The translations under genes were made by a program, and so were the position numbers. This document shows, piece after piece, positions 16,864 through 24,732 of a stretch of DNA of 64,000 nucleotides. Source of the stretch: Mucilaginibacter yixingensis (GTDB lineage Bacteria; Bacteroidota; Bacteroidia; Sphingobacteriales; Sphingobacteriaceae); assembly GCF_041080815.1 (NCBI RefSeq), contig NZ_CP160205.1, positions 5,208,001-5,272,000 on the forward strand, given 5' to 3'. Under the pieces are notes generated by a model. It ran no database searches. It was not told the origin of the DNA and saw only the letters and a list, made by a program, of their open reading frames with translations. Within the stretch, counting starts at the first letter, position 1; every line of letters starts with the position of its first letter.

Positions 16864-17583
16864 ATGAGGAAAAACAGGCTGGTTATTATTGATGATCAAT
16901 ATGACGTGCTTGAACTGCTGAAATACAACTTCACCCGAGAGGGTTATGAGGTTAAATATTTTTTTACAGCGGTTGATGCGCTCAAGTATATTACCAACGA
17001 CAATACCGACCTGGTGTTGACCGATTGGGTACTGCCTGAAATGGACGGTCTGGAACTGTGCAAAAACCTGAAAATGAGTATGGCCACGCAGGATATCCCC
17101 CTGGTAATGCTCACCGGTAAAAATGACGAGATTGACGCCGTAACCGCCTTGGAAGTTGGTGCCGATGATTACCTGGTAAAGCCCCTCCGTATTAAAGAAA
17201 TGATGACGCGGGTAAAGAAGATCCTGCGCCGCAAGCTAGCCGACGATACAATAAAAACCACCACCGTAGTACAAGATAAGCTTGATTTTGGCGCTCTGCG
17301 TCTGGATGTCATCGCCTATAAAGTGTATCTGAATAATTGCGAGTTGGACCTCACCATCGGCGAATTTAAACTGTTGGAATTACTGGCCAAATATCCCGGC
17401 AAAGTTTTCTCCCGTAACCAGATCATCGAAAAAATTAACGGTCCGCAGTATTTTGCCACAGAGCGGTCTATTGATGTGCAGATAGTAGGCTTGCGCAAAA
17501 AGTTAGGCATTTATAAGGAAGCGGTAGAAACGGTGCGCTCTGTGGGGTATCGTTTTAATGTGGCGCCGTTTAAAGTGGAGTGA
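16864..17583 (+). CDS. PhoB/OmpR-family response regulator
   Basis: A 239-residue two-domain regulator. The receiver domain (1-120) has IIDDQYD, phospho-acceptor Asp54 in VLTDWVLPEMDG, the switch Thr in MLTGK and Lys106 in YLVKPLR. The winged-helix DNA-binding domain (about 140-235) has LTIGEFKLLELLAKYPG, FSRNQIIEKI, RSIDVQIVGLRKKLG and VRSVGYRF. No histidine kinase is adjacent. It is the first plus-strand gene before the phn operon, separated by a repeat, and PhoB-type proteins control phosphonate genes in other bacteria; regulation of phn here is a reasonable inference, not shown. Confidence 0.93.
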   Translation: MRKNRLVIIDDQYDVLELLKYNFTREGYEVKYFFTAVDALKYITNDNTDLVLTDWVLPEMDGLELCKNLKMSMATQDIPLVMLTGKNDEIDAVTALEVGADDYLVKPLRIKEMMTRVKKILRRKLADDTIKTTTVVQDKLDFGALRLDVIAYKVYLNNCELDLTIGEFKLLELLAKYPGKVFSRNQIIEKINGPQYFATERSIDVQIVGLRKKLGIYKEAVETVRSVGYRFNVAPFKVE

Positions 17584-17621
17584 CGTAAAGTGGGTCTTTC
17601 CTGATAACTCATTAGCGGGGA

Positions 17622-17725
17622 GGTGTCATCCTGAGCATGTCGAAGGGCGCGCGAAGGCCCGGCCGCTGTACAAAACTATGTGTAAATGCCCCCGCACGTG
17701 TTTCGACAAGCTCAACATGACACCC
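17622..17725. repeat. Intergenic palindromic repeat, family C
   Basis: GGTGTCATCCTGAGCATGTC near 17622 pairs with ACAAGCTCAACATGACACC near 17706-17724. It belongs to the widespread TGTCATCCTGAGC...GACAAGCTCAGGATGACA type. It lies between the regulator gene and the phn promoter region. Confidence 0.82.
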
Positions 17726-17856
17726 TTTTTATGCTTCGCTAATATTGGAATTATACGATCCTTATATGCCTCCCTAACCATCCCCTAACAAACCACCCTA
17801 ACCAAGCGCTAACAAAACAATATCCCTGCACTAATTATCTGCAAATAATTGGCCGG

Positions 17857-17864
17857 TACTTTTG
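17857..17864 (+). promoter_or_regulatory. Putative -7 element of the phn operon promoter
   Basis: TACTTTTG matches TAnnTTTG. No convincing TTTG lies 19-21 bases upstream, so the site may need an activator. The predicted start of transcription, near 17871, is only about 10 bases before the phnG ATG at 17880. Confidence 0.45.
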
Positions 17865-17879
17865 ACAAAAAAGTTAAAC

Positions 17880-18299
17880 ATGCCGGAACAAGATTATATA
17901 CTGTGCGAGTGCGCTTTAGCGCCGCTTGAGCAGCTGGTAACAGCGCTGGAAGGCAGCGTGGAAATAGCCATGCTCAAGGAGCCCGCCATTTGCATGGTAA
18001 TGATTAAGGCTGAAGACTCGGTAGAGTTTCAGCCTTTTTATTTGGGCGAAGCCCTGGCCACCGAGTGCGAAATGTTAGTGAACGGTATGCGTGGCATTGG
18101 TGTTTGCCTGGGCGATGAGCCTGTGCGCAGTTACTGCATTGCCTTTATGGATGCCTATACCCAGATGCCCGGTGCTGATATGCCAAGGGTAAACCAATTT
18201 TTAACCGAACAAGCCGATGCCATTGAACGTGCCGTGAAGCTGGAGAACGAGCTGATTATGCGCACCAAGGTCGACTTTAAACTAATGGAGCAAGACTAA
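17880..18299 (+). CDS. phnG: C-P lyase core subunit PhnG
   Basis: A 139-residue protein from the ATG at 17880; a TTG at 17862 would add six residues but overlaps the putative promoter. It aligns by eye with PhnG: MVMIKAEDSVEFQPFYLGEA, CEMLVNGMRGIGVCLGDEP, YCIAFMDAYTQ, and a C-terminal helix ending KVDFKLME, equivalent to the E. coli ending RVDFFTMV. PhnG with PhnH, I and J forms the C-P lyase core, and PhnG-H-I-L are needed to attach the phosphonate to the ribose of ATP. It is the first gene of the operon; phnH starts one base after its stop. Confidence 0.9.
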   Translation: MPEQDYILCECALAPLEQLVTALEGSVEIAMLKEPAICMVMIKAEDSVEFQPFYLGEALATECEMLVNGMRGIGVCLGDEPVRSYCIAFMDAYTQMPGADMPRVNQFLTEQADAIERAVKLENELIMRTKVDFKLMEQD

Positions 18300-18300
18300 T

Positions 18301-18900
18301 ATGCAAACCGCCATATACGACCAGATTTTTGATGCCCAGCAGCACTATCGGCTGATATTGGACAGCATGGCCCGCCCGGGCAAGATCAGCGTTTTTCCTG
18401 AACTGGAGCTGGATTATCCCGCAGGCATCAATCGCGCCAGCATATTAATTGCCATGGCTTTGTTAAATACCGATGTAAGCTTTACCGCTTTAGCCGAGTT
18501 TGAAGGTGCCATTGCCGATTACATTGCCCTGCATACATCAGCAGTGAAAGCGGAGCTAACAGAGACCGACTTTGTTTTCGTCCCCCAAAACTTCAATGCT
18601 GAATTTATTTATAGCCTGAAAGTTGGCAATCTGCCCTATCCCGAAGAAAGCGCCACCATTATAGCCGATGCTAATGCCATCAGCACAGCGCCATTTCCCG
18701 GCGCAATGGAATTGACGCTGAAAGGTCCGGGTATTAATGGTACAACCGTCATCTACATTGCCGGCCTTAACCCCGAAATACTGGACGAGCTGAAAATACA
18801 AAACGCTGAGTTTCCGCTGGGGATTGACCTGATGGTAACCGATGCCGATGCCAACCTGATCTGCATACCGCGGAGCACTTCAGTGGTTATTAGTCATTAG
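18301..18900 (+). CDS. phnH: C-P lyase core subunit PhnH
   Basis: A 199-residue protein (E. coli PhnH is 194). Family features are the opening YDQIFDAQQHYRLILDSMAR followed by PGKI, ASILIAMALLNTDVSFTAL, and the C-terminal GPGINGTTVIYIAGLN and PLGIDLMVTDADANLICIPR with a final Ser/Thr-rich end. PhnH is a structural subunit of the PhnGHI(J) core. It is followed by a 64-base gap that contains ATTCACTCA-like short repeats before phnI. Confidence 0.93.
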   Translation: MQTAIYDQIFDAQQHYRLILDSMARPGKISVFPELELDYPAGINRASILIAMALLNTDVSFTALAEFEGAIADYIALHTSAVKAELTETDFVFVPQNFNAEFIYSLKVGNLPYPEESATIIADANAISTAPFPGAMELTLKGPGINGTTVIYIAGLNPEILDELKIQNAEFPLGIDLMVTDADANLICIPRSTSVVISH

Positions 18901-18964
18901 ACACTAGTTATTCGAGTAAGATTCACTCATTCAAAATTCACTCAATCACTCATTAAATAAAAAT

Positions 18965-20095
18965 ATGGGATACGTTGCAGTAAAAGGCGGTACTGATGCC
19001 ATCCACAACTCGCAGTTGCTGCTGGAGTTTTACAGGCTGAAGGACGCTACAACGCCGCTGGATATTCAGCAGATCAAAGCGCAACTGCGCATGGCGATAG
19101 ATAAGGTAATGGGCGAGGGCGGTTTGTATACGCCAGAGTATGCGGCCATTGCCATTAAACAAGCCGAAGGAGAGGTGTTTGAAGCCGCATTTATCCTGCG
19201 CGCCTTCCGTGCCACCTTACAGCGCAAATATTATTCTGAAGCCATTAATACCCGCGAGATGTTTGTAAAACGCAAAATCTCGGCTTCGTTCCGCGAAATA
19301 CCGGGCGGACAGGTTTTGGGCCCCACCCGCGATTATACCCAGCGCATGCTGGATACCACCAAAGCTACCGAGACCGAAGAGCAGATGCAGGAGTTTCTGA
19401 CCGAGTTTCTATCGGGCATTGATCAGGATAAGCTGAAAAGTATCGGTCGCTACGCCAAGGTAATCGACCTGCTGAAGAACGAAGGCCTGTTGCAACCGGC
19501 AGACCCGAACGAAGACCGTATCCTGAAAGACGTTACCCGCGAGGCTATCCGCTTCCCGGCCCCGCGCTCGGCCAGGTTACAGATGCTTTGCCGTGCAGAG
19601 ACCGGCGGACTGATGTCGCTGGGTTATGCCAGTATGCGCGGTTTCGGCAGTGTGCACCCTACCGTGGGCGAGCTGCGTTATGGATCGGTTCCGGTACGGG
19701 TAAAAGATGCCACCGGCAGAGAACGTTACATTGGCAAAATTGAGGTAACTGAGGCCGAGACCATCTCATCAGCCAAAACCAAAAAGAAAAACGCGCCGCC
19801 GTTTTATACCATTGGTTACGGCTTGTGCTTTGGCCAGAATGATACCAAAGCCATCTGTATGGGTATACTGGATACAGCCATGCGCAGCCCCGATACCAGC
19901 TCGCCGGCTAATGATCAGGAGTTTATTCTGTATCACACTGAGGGTATTGAGGCCATGGGTTTTGTAAATCACCTAAAACTGCCGCATTACGTAACCTTCC
20001 AGGCCGGACTGAGCAATACCCGTGCGGCTATTGACCGCAGCACCGCCACCGCACCCAAAGAAGCCAAACAAACCGAACAATTACAATCTGTATAA
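18965..20095 (+). CDS. phnI: C-P lyase core subunit PhnI
   Basis: A 376-residue protein, slightly longer than E. coli PhnI (354). The start GYVAVKGGTDAIHNSQ matches the family exactly. Also present are MRGFGSVHPTVGELRYGSV, FYTIGYGLCFGQNDTKAI and EAMGFVNHLKLPHYVTFQA. The two histidines His336 and His341 in NHLKLPHY correspond to E. coli His328 and His333, which lie at the PhnI-PhnJ interface. With PhnG, H and L it forms alpha-D-ribose 1-phosphonate 5-triphosphate from ATP and phosphonate. The conserved residues suggest the subunit is intact, in contrast to PhnJ. Confidence 0.94.
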   Translation: MGYVAVKGGTDAIHNSQLLLEFYRLKDATTPLDIQQIKAQLRMAIDKVMGEGGLYTPEYAAIAIKQAEGEVFEAAFILRAFRATLQRKYYSEAINTREMFVKRKISASFREIPGGQVLGPTRDYTQRMLDTTKATETEEQMQEFLTEFLSGIDQDKLKSIGRYAKVIDLLKNEGLLQPADPNEDRILKDVTREAIRFPAPRSARLQMLCRAETGGLMSLGYASMRGFGSVHPTVGELRYGSVPVRVKDATGRERYIGKIEVTEAETISSAKTKKKNAPPFYTIGYGLCFGQNDTKAICMGILDTAMRSPDTSSPANDQEFILYHTEGIEAMGFVNHLKLPHYVTFQAGLSNTRAAIDRSTATAPKEAKQTEQLQSV

Positions 20096-20098
20096 AAC

Positions 20099-20995
20099 AT
20101 GATTGAGAATAAGAAATACGCCCAGAAGCACAACTTTGCTTTTATTGACGAGGCAACCAAAAAAGAGATCCGCCGCAAGTTGCTGAAGGCAGTGGCCATT
20201 CCCGGCTACCAGGTGCCTTACTCATCGCCAGAAATGCCTATTGCCCGCGGCTGGGGTACAGGCGGCCTGCACGTAACACTGGCTGTTATTGGTAAGGATG
20301 ATATCTTCAAGATCATAGATCAGGGCAGCGATGCCAGCGTAAATGCCTGCAACCTGCGCGAGTTTGTGCACCAGATGACCGGCTGCCAAACCACGTATGA
20401 TACCGCCGAAGCCACGCTGATCCAAACCCGCCACCGCATTACCGAGGAGGAGCTGACCGAGGACCAGATTTTTATTTACCAGGTACCACAACCCGAGCCA
20501 CTGCGTAGCGTGGAGCGTTATGAATATAAAACCCGCCAGATGCACGGCGAGGCTGATTACGCCAAAATGTGGGTATCGCTGTATGAGCAAATTGTGCGCC
20601 ATGGCGATATTATGCTGGGCGCCGGTTACCCGGTTAAGGTGAACCATCGTTATGTGATGGCGCCGTCGCCTATCCCTCGTTGGGATGTGCCTAACCTGAA
20701 CAACTCTAAGGCACTGCACTTGTTTGGTGCCGGTAGAGAGAAACGCCTGTATGCTGTGCCACCTTATACCGTAGTGGAGCCATTGGAGTTTGATGATATC
20801 AAGTTTCACACTGAAAGTTTTGCCGGTACCGAGTGCTACCGAACTAACTACAAAAAAGCCTTTTTAGACGAACTGTATTTTGATGATGGCTCTAAGCACT
20901 ACATCATTAACGACAGTAACTTTTTAGACAAGCTGGATGCCGGCCAGGAGCCCAAACAGCATGAAAATATCTACATCAATCAAATTGAAGCATGA
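20099..20995 (+). CDS. phnJ: PhnJ-family protein lacking most cluster cysteines
   Basis: A 298-residue homologue of the C-P bond cleaving subunit (E. coli 281). The N-terminal two thirds match closely: LKAVAIPGYQVPY with Gly36 in place of the glycyl-radical Gly32, GWGTGG, IDQGSDASVNACN, TLIQTRHRI, PSPIPRWDVPNL and LFGAGREKRLYAVPPYTVVE. At the C-terminus, E. coli has PCAICGS and FVCSDTDYC (Cys241, 244, 266, 272: the 4Fe-4S ligands and the thiyl-radical Cys). Here the aligned segments are ECYRTN and YIINDSNFL, so only Cys246 remains, at the Cys241 position. The other two frames show no CxxC in this stretch, so a frameshift does not explain it. Cys84 and Cys96 are additional. Radical-SAM cleavage as in E. 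coli seems impossible without another cluster site. The ATGA overlap with phnK shows an intact operon. Confidence 0.9.
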   Translation: MIENKKYAQKHNFAFIDEATKKEIRRKLLKAVAIPGYQVPYSSPEMPIARGWGTGGLHVTLAVIGKDDIFKIIDQGSDASVNACNLREFVHQMTGCQTTYDTAEATLIQTRHRITEEELTEDQIFIYQVPQPEPLRSVERYEYKTRQMHGEADYAKMWVSLYEQIVRHGDIMLGAGYPVKVNHRYVMAPSPIPRWDVPNLNNSKALHLFGAGREKRLYAVPPYTVVEPLEFDDIKFHTESFAGTECYRTNYKKAFLDELYFDDGSKHYIINDSNFLDKLDAGQEPKQHENIYINQIEA

Positions 20996-21840
20996 GCCGT
21001 ACACCCGATAATTGGTTGCTGAAGGTAACCGGGCTGACCAAAATTTATGGCGAGCCTAACGAAAATACGCTGGCGCTGACCGGCCCTCAATTTGGCTCAA
21101 ACATCTGCCCCGAAACAGAGAGTATTGTAGCTTGCGCCGATATCAACTTTGAGCTTTATCCCGGTGAGGTGCTGGGCATTGTGGGCGAGAGTGGCTCGGG
21201 CAAAAGCACGGTGGTAAAGATGCTGTACTTCGATATAGAGAAAACCTACGGCGAGGCATTGTTAAAACCTTATGCCAATGCCGGGGTGAACACCCTGGAT
21301 GAATCGAACCAAAAGAAACGTTACATACGTAACCACCTGATGGGCATGGTTTACCAGAACCCGCGCGATGGGCTGAACTTCAACTTTACATCGGGCGGTA
21401 ACATTGCCGAAAAGCTGATTATGGCGGGCAACTACCATGTTGGCGGCATCCGCGAGCGTGCATCAGAACTGCTGGTAAAAACCGAGGTGCCGGTGCTGCG
21501 GATGGACGATCGTCCTTCAAACTTTAGTGGTGGTATGCAGCAGCGTGTACAAATCTCCAAAGCTATAGCCAACAACCCTCCGTTGTTGTTTTTGGATGAG
21601 GTGACTACAGGTTTGGACGTATCGGTACAAGCCAAAGTGCTGGATCTGATCCGCGAGTTGCAGCATGAACTGGGTATCGCCATGATTGTGGTATCGCATG
21701 ACCTCTCGGTGATCCGCATGCTGACCGACCGCACCATGGTGATGAAGAACGGTCGCATTGTAGAAAGCGGCCTGACCGATCAGATTCTGCAAGATCCGCA
21801 GCATGCTTATTCACAATTATTGGTTAGCTCATTGCTTTAA
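20992..21840 (+). CDS. phnK: C-P lyase ATPase subunit PhnK
   Basis: A 282-residue ABC-type ATPase, about 30 longer than E. coli PhnK. Walker A is GESGSGKS, the Q-loop is VYQNPRDGLNF, the signature is FSGGMQQRVQISKA, Walker B is LLFLDEVTTGLDVS, and the H-loop is VVSHDLS. PhnK binds the PhnGHIJ core directly, docking on PhnJ. The extra length lies before the Walker A, in the segment GPQFGSNICPETESIVACAD, which carries Cys39 and Cys48 that E. coli PhnK lacks. Its start overlaps the phnJ stop by four bases. Confidence 0.93.
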   Translation: MSRTPDNWLLKVTGLTKIYGEPNENTLALTGPQFGSNICPETESIVACADINFELYPGEVLGIVGESGSGKSTVVKMLYFDIEKTYGEALLKPYANAGVNTLDESNQKKRYIRNHLMGMVYQNPRDGLNFNFTSGGNIAEKLIMAGNYHVGGIRERASELLVKTEVPVLRMDDRPSNFSGGMQQRVQISKAIANNPPLLFLDEVTTGLDVSVQAKVLDLIRELQHELGIAMIVVSHDLSVIRMLTDRTMVMKNGRIVESGLTDQILQDPQHAYSQLLVSSLL

Positions 21841-21856
21841 AAAATTATCAGGAACC

Positions 21857-22570
21857 ATGAATATTCTGGAAGTAAATAACCTGAGTAAATCGTTCGAGTT
21901 ACACATCTTGAACGGCAAGAAAATAGAGGCACTCAAAAACATCAACTTTAACCTGAAAGAGGGCGAGATTATCGGCCTCACCGGTAAATCTGGTTCTGGT
22001 AAATCAAGTTTGATGAAGTGCATTTACCGCACCTATCTGTCATCGAGCGGGCAGATCATCTATCAGTCGGCCGATGGTCCGGTTGATCTGGCTGCTGCCG
22101 ATGATCACCGGGTGATCAGTCTGCGCAAAACCGAGATAACCTACTGTTCGCAGTTCCTGAGCGTTATCCCACGCGTAACAGCGGTTGATGTGGTTTGCGA
22201 AAACCTGTTCCGCATAGAAAAAGATAAAGATGCCGCCCGCGAAAAAGCACGCCAAATGCTGGAGCAACTGGGCCTCCCTGCCGAGTTGTGGGATGCTTTC
22301 CCGGTAACCTTTAGCGGCGGCGAGCAGCAACGCATCAACATTGCCCGCGCCATCATTGCCCCGCCAAGATTTCTGCTGATTGACGAGCCGACAGCCTCGT
22401 TGGATCAGCGTACCAAAGATGTGGTGATTGATATGATCCTGGAGCTGAAAAACAACGGGACATCGGTACTCTGCATCTCGCATGACGAGTACACACTGCA
22501 ACGCCTGTGCGATCGTCGGATTGATCTGAAATTCGGTGAGATTGTGGAGGAAGAGTTGGCGGTGGAGTAG
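21857..22570 (+). CDS. phnL: C-P lyase ATPase subunit PhnL
   Basis: A 237-residue ABC-type ATPase. The start is set at 21857 (MNILEVNNLSKSFELHILNG); the frame extends upstream into phnK with no homology. Walker A is GKSGSGKS, the signature is FSGGEQQRINIARA, Walker B is FLLIDEPTASLDQR, and the H-loop is CISHDEY. PhnL acts with PhnGHI in the nucleophilic replacement of adenine by phosphonate. A palindromic repeat follows before phnM. Confidence 0.93.
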   Translation: MNILEVNNLSKSFELHILNGKKIEALKNINFNLKEGEIIGLTGKSGSGKSSLMKCIYRTYLSSSGQIIYQSADGPVDLAAADDHRVISLRKTEITYCSQFLSVIPRVTAVDVVCENLFRIEKDKDAAREKARQMLEQLGLPAELWDAFPVTFSGGEQQRINIARAIIAPPRFLLIDEPTASLDQRTKDVVIDMILELKNNGTSVLCISHDEYTLQRLCDRRIDLKFGEIVEEELAVE

Positions 22571-22591
22571 TAGATAACTGAATAAAACATC

Positions 22592-22676
22592 ATGTCATGC
22601 TGAGGAACGAAGCATCTCTGAGGATCGTCCTGATCGCTCGTCCGCAGAGATGCTTCGCTCTCGCTCAGCATGACAT
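22592..22676. repeat. Intergenic palindromic repeat, family D
   Basis: ATGTCATGCTGAGGAACGAA and TCTCGCTCAGCATGACAT form the outer arms, with GCATCTCTG / CAGAGATGC inside. It lies within the phn operon between phnL and phnM. A sister copy is at 44321-44402. Confidence 0.88.
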
Positions 22677-22697
22677 ACAAGTAAACAAACACAAACA

Positions 22698-23891
22698 ATG
22701 ACCTCATTCCTAATAACCAACGCCCGCGTAGTAACCCCAACCGAAGTGCTGGAAAATGCATCGGTACAGGTAGAGCAAGGCGTCATTATAAAAATTGATA
22801 AAGACAACAGCGCCGAAGCTGCCGGTTTACCGGTAATTGATGCGCAAGGCAACATAGTGATGCCCGGCATCATTGATATCCATACCGACGCATTAGATGC
22901 TGAGGTAATTCCACGGCCAGGTGCTGATATCCCGGTTGCCGTGGCTTTTCGCGAGCTGGAGCGTAAAATGAGCGGTTGTGGTTTTACTACCGTTTACCAC
23001 TCGCTGCATCTGGGGTATGAGGTGGCCGAAACCTACTCGCGCAGCAAATACACCCGTGCTGAAATTTTTGACGGCGTTTATAACTCGTCTCTCGGGCAGA
23101 CCTTGCTGGACAACAAAATCCACCTGCGCTTTGAACTGTCGGGCGTCAATTCCTACGATGAATGTTTTAGCCTGATTGATCGTGGCTATGTGCAATTGCT
23201 TTCGGTAATGGATCATACGCCGGGGCAGGGCCAGTTTAGTCGCGAGAATTTTATGAAGATGATGATCAAATCGGGCAAAACAGAAGAACAGGCTACCGCC
23301 GAGTTTGAAGAATTGGCTGCCCGTCCGCGCATTGAAGGCGAGAAACTACAGCGTTTGCTGGATCACGCCCGCAGGCATGGCATCCCGGTTGCATCACACG
23401 ATGATGACAGTCCGGAGAAAGTTGATCTGATGCGTAACCTGGGCGTGGCTATCTGCGAGTTTCCGATCACCATGGACACGGCATCCCACGCAGCCGAACT
23501 GGGCATGCACGTGGTTGGCGGTGCCTCAAATATTTTGCGTGGTGGCTCACTGTCTGGCAATGTGAGCATGACCGAGGCGGTGCTGAAAGGTTATGTGGAT
23601 ACGCTGTGTTCAGATTATTATCCGCCGGCTATCATCCACTCGGTGTTTAAGCTGCACCGCGAGCATGGCTTGCCGCTGCCGCAAGCTATTAACCTGGCTA
23701 CACTTAACCCGGCTAAAGCTGTGGGTATTGATGCGTACACCGGTAGCCTGGAAGAAGGTAAAGATGCTGATCTGCTCATCGTTCGTTTGATTGATGAGAT
23801 CCCGATGGTAACGCATACAGTGGTGAAGGGCAATGTGGTATCGCAGGCTGCAACCAAAATTCATAAACAAAATCTGGAAACCGCTTTTTAA
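22698..23891 (+). CDS. phnM: PhnM-type triphosphate diphosphohydrolase, copy 1
   Basis: A 397-residue amidohydrolase-fold protein of the PhnM family: TNARVVTPTEVLENAS, metal-binding IIDIHTDALDAEVIPRPG, MSGCGFTTVYHSLHLG, SLIDRGYVQLLSVMDHTPGQ, PVASHDDDSPE, GASNILRGGSLSGN and LCSDYYPPAI. The metal-ligand segments seen in E. coli PhnM (HTD, SHDD, SDYYP) are all present. PhnM removes pyrophosphate from alpha-D-ribose 1-phosphonate 5-triphosphate to give the 5-phosphate, the substrate of PhnJ. It is more similar by eye to E. coli PhnM in the MDHTPGQ segment than the second copy at 28917. Confidence 0.93.
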   Translation: MTSFLITNARVVTPTEVLENASVQVEQGVIIKIDKDNSAEAAGLPVIDAQGNIVMPGIIDIHTDALDAEVIPRPGADIPVAVAFRELERKMSGCGFTTVYHSLHLGYEVAETYSRSKYTRAEIFDGVYNSSLGQTLLDNKIHLRFELSGVNSYDECFSLIDRGYVQLLSVMDHTPGQGQFSRENFMKMMIKSGKTEEQATAEFEELAARPRIEGEKLQRLLDHARRHGIPVASHDDDSPEKVDLMRNLGVAICEFPITMDTASHAAELGMHVVGGASNILRGGSLSGNVSMTEAVLKGYVDTLCSDYYPPAIIHSVFKLHREHGLPLPQAINLATLNPAKAVGIDAYTGSLEEGKDADLLIVRLIDEIPMVTHTVVKGNVVSQAATKIHKQNLETAF

Positions 23892-23892
23892 T

Positions 23893-24720
23893 ATGTACAC
23901 GCAGGAAATTAGAAAAATGGTTAACGAAACGCCCATCCGCGATCTGAATTACCGCAACTACCAGCAACGCCAGTTGCACGAGGTGGAGCCGGAACAGATC
24001 ATTACGGCAGCGGGCAAGGTAATGCCGGCCGATAAGTTTGACTATAACGGTCAAACCTGGGAGCCAAATGAGTATAAAGGTTACGCAGTGGTATCTATGC
24101 TCAACGCCAATCCGGGTAATGAGGAGCTGACCGTGTTTTTAACCTCCCTGCAGCAGGAAATGAAGTATAACCTGCAACCCCTTAACGGCTTTTATATGCT
24201 GCCGCCAGAGAGTTTCCACCAAACGGTGGCTAACACGCTTTCGGCAGATCGTTATAAGAACAATATCCTCCATGCCGGCCTGGATGGTGCCTATCCCGGC
24301 ATGGTTAAAAATGCTTTCAGCCTGCTGCCTAAACCGCAGCGACACGCCCCCATACGCATGCGCTTAGTGGGGCTTTCTGTTTTTGGTACCGCCATTGGTA
24401 TGTTGGGCACGTTTGATTATGAGACCGACTATAACCGCATCACCAACTTCCGTGATGGTTTTTATGACGATGTGCAACTGGAGAACCTGGGCATCCGCAT
24501 GACACGCCCTTTCATCGGTCACATTACGCTGGCTTATATAGAGCAAAAGCTCAATAAGAACCAGAAAGAACACCTGGCCACCACCATAAACGAGCTGAAC
24601 GAAACCATCCGCCAAAACAAACACTATTTCCTGATCTCAAACACCGGCCTGTGTAAGTACGATCACCTGGCCGAGTTTCAGCATCAGGATAATTACCCGG
24701 TTTATCACTTCATCCATTAA
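23893..24720 (+). CDS. 2H phosphoesterase-superfamily protein of the phn operon
   Basis: A 275-residue protein starting at 23893, one base after the phnM stop; the longer frame that begins inside phnM is not supported. Two HxT motifs of the 2H phosphoesterase fold are visible: LPPESFHQTVAN (His109, Thr111) and RPFIGHITLAY (His210, Thr212). The N-terminal part (FDYNGQTWEPNEYKGYAVVS) resembles DUF1868/DUF1045 proteins, some of which occur in phn operons. 2H enzymes open 2',3'- or 1,2-cyclic phosphates. Because no MBL-fold PhnP is in the operon, this is a candidate for opening phosphoribosyl 1,2-cyclic phosphate; that role is inference. Confidence 0.78.
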   Translation: MYTQEIRKMVNETPIRDLNYRNYQQRQLHEVEPEQIITAAGKVMPADKFDYNGQTWEPNEYKGYAVVSMLNANPGNEELTVFLTSLQQEMKYNLQPLNGFYMLPPESFHQTVANTLSADRYKNNILHAGLDGAYPGMVKNAFSLLPKPQRHAPIRMRLVGLSVFGTAIGMLGTFDYETDYNRITNFRDGFYDDVQLENLGIRMTRPFIGHITLAYIEQKLNKNQKEHLATTINELNETIRQNKHYFLISNTGLCKYDHLAEFQHQDNYPVYHFIH

Positions 24721-24732
24721 GTAAAATCCATT

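Noticed and set aside
17862..17879. TTG start for phnG
   Set aside because: It overlaps the TACTTTTG promoter box, and the family alignment is satisfied by the ATG at 17880.
18900..18964. Short ATTCACTCA-type repeats between phnH and phnI as a CRISPR or operator array
   Set aside because: Units are too short and irregular and there are no spacers; likely simple sequence.
21803..21856. N-terminal extension of phnL into phnK
   Set aside because: The 18 residues match nothing in PhnL; the ATG at 21857 gives the usual family start.
23833..23892. N-terminal extension of the 2H phosphoesterase into phnM
   Set aside because: The extension comes from phnM codons in another frame; the ATG at 23893 follows the phnM stop directly.
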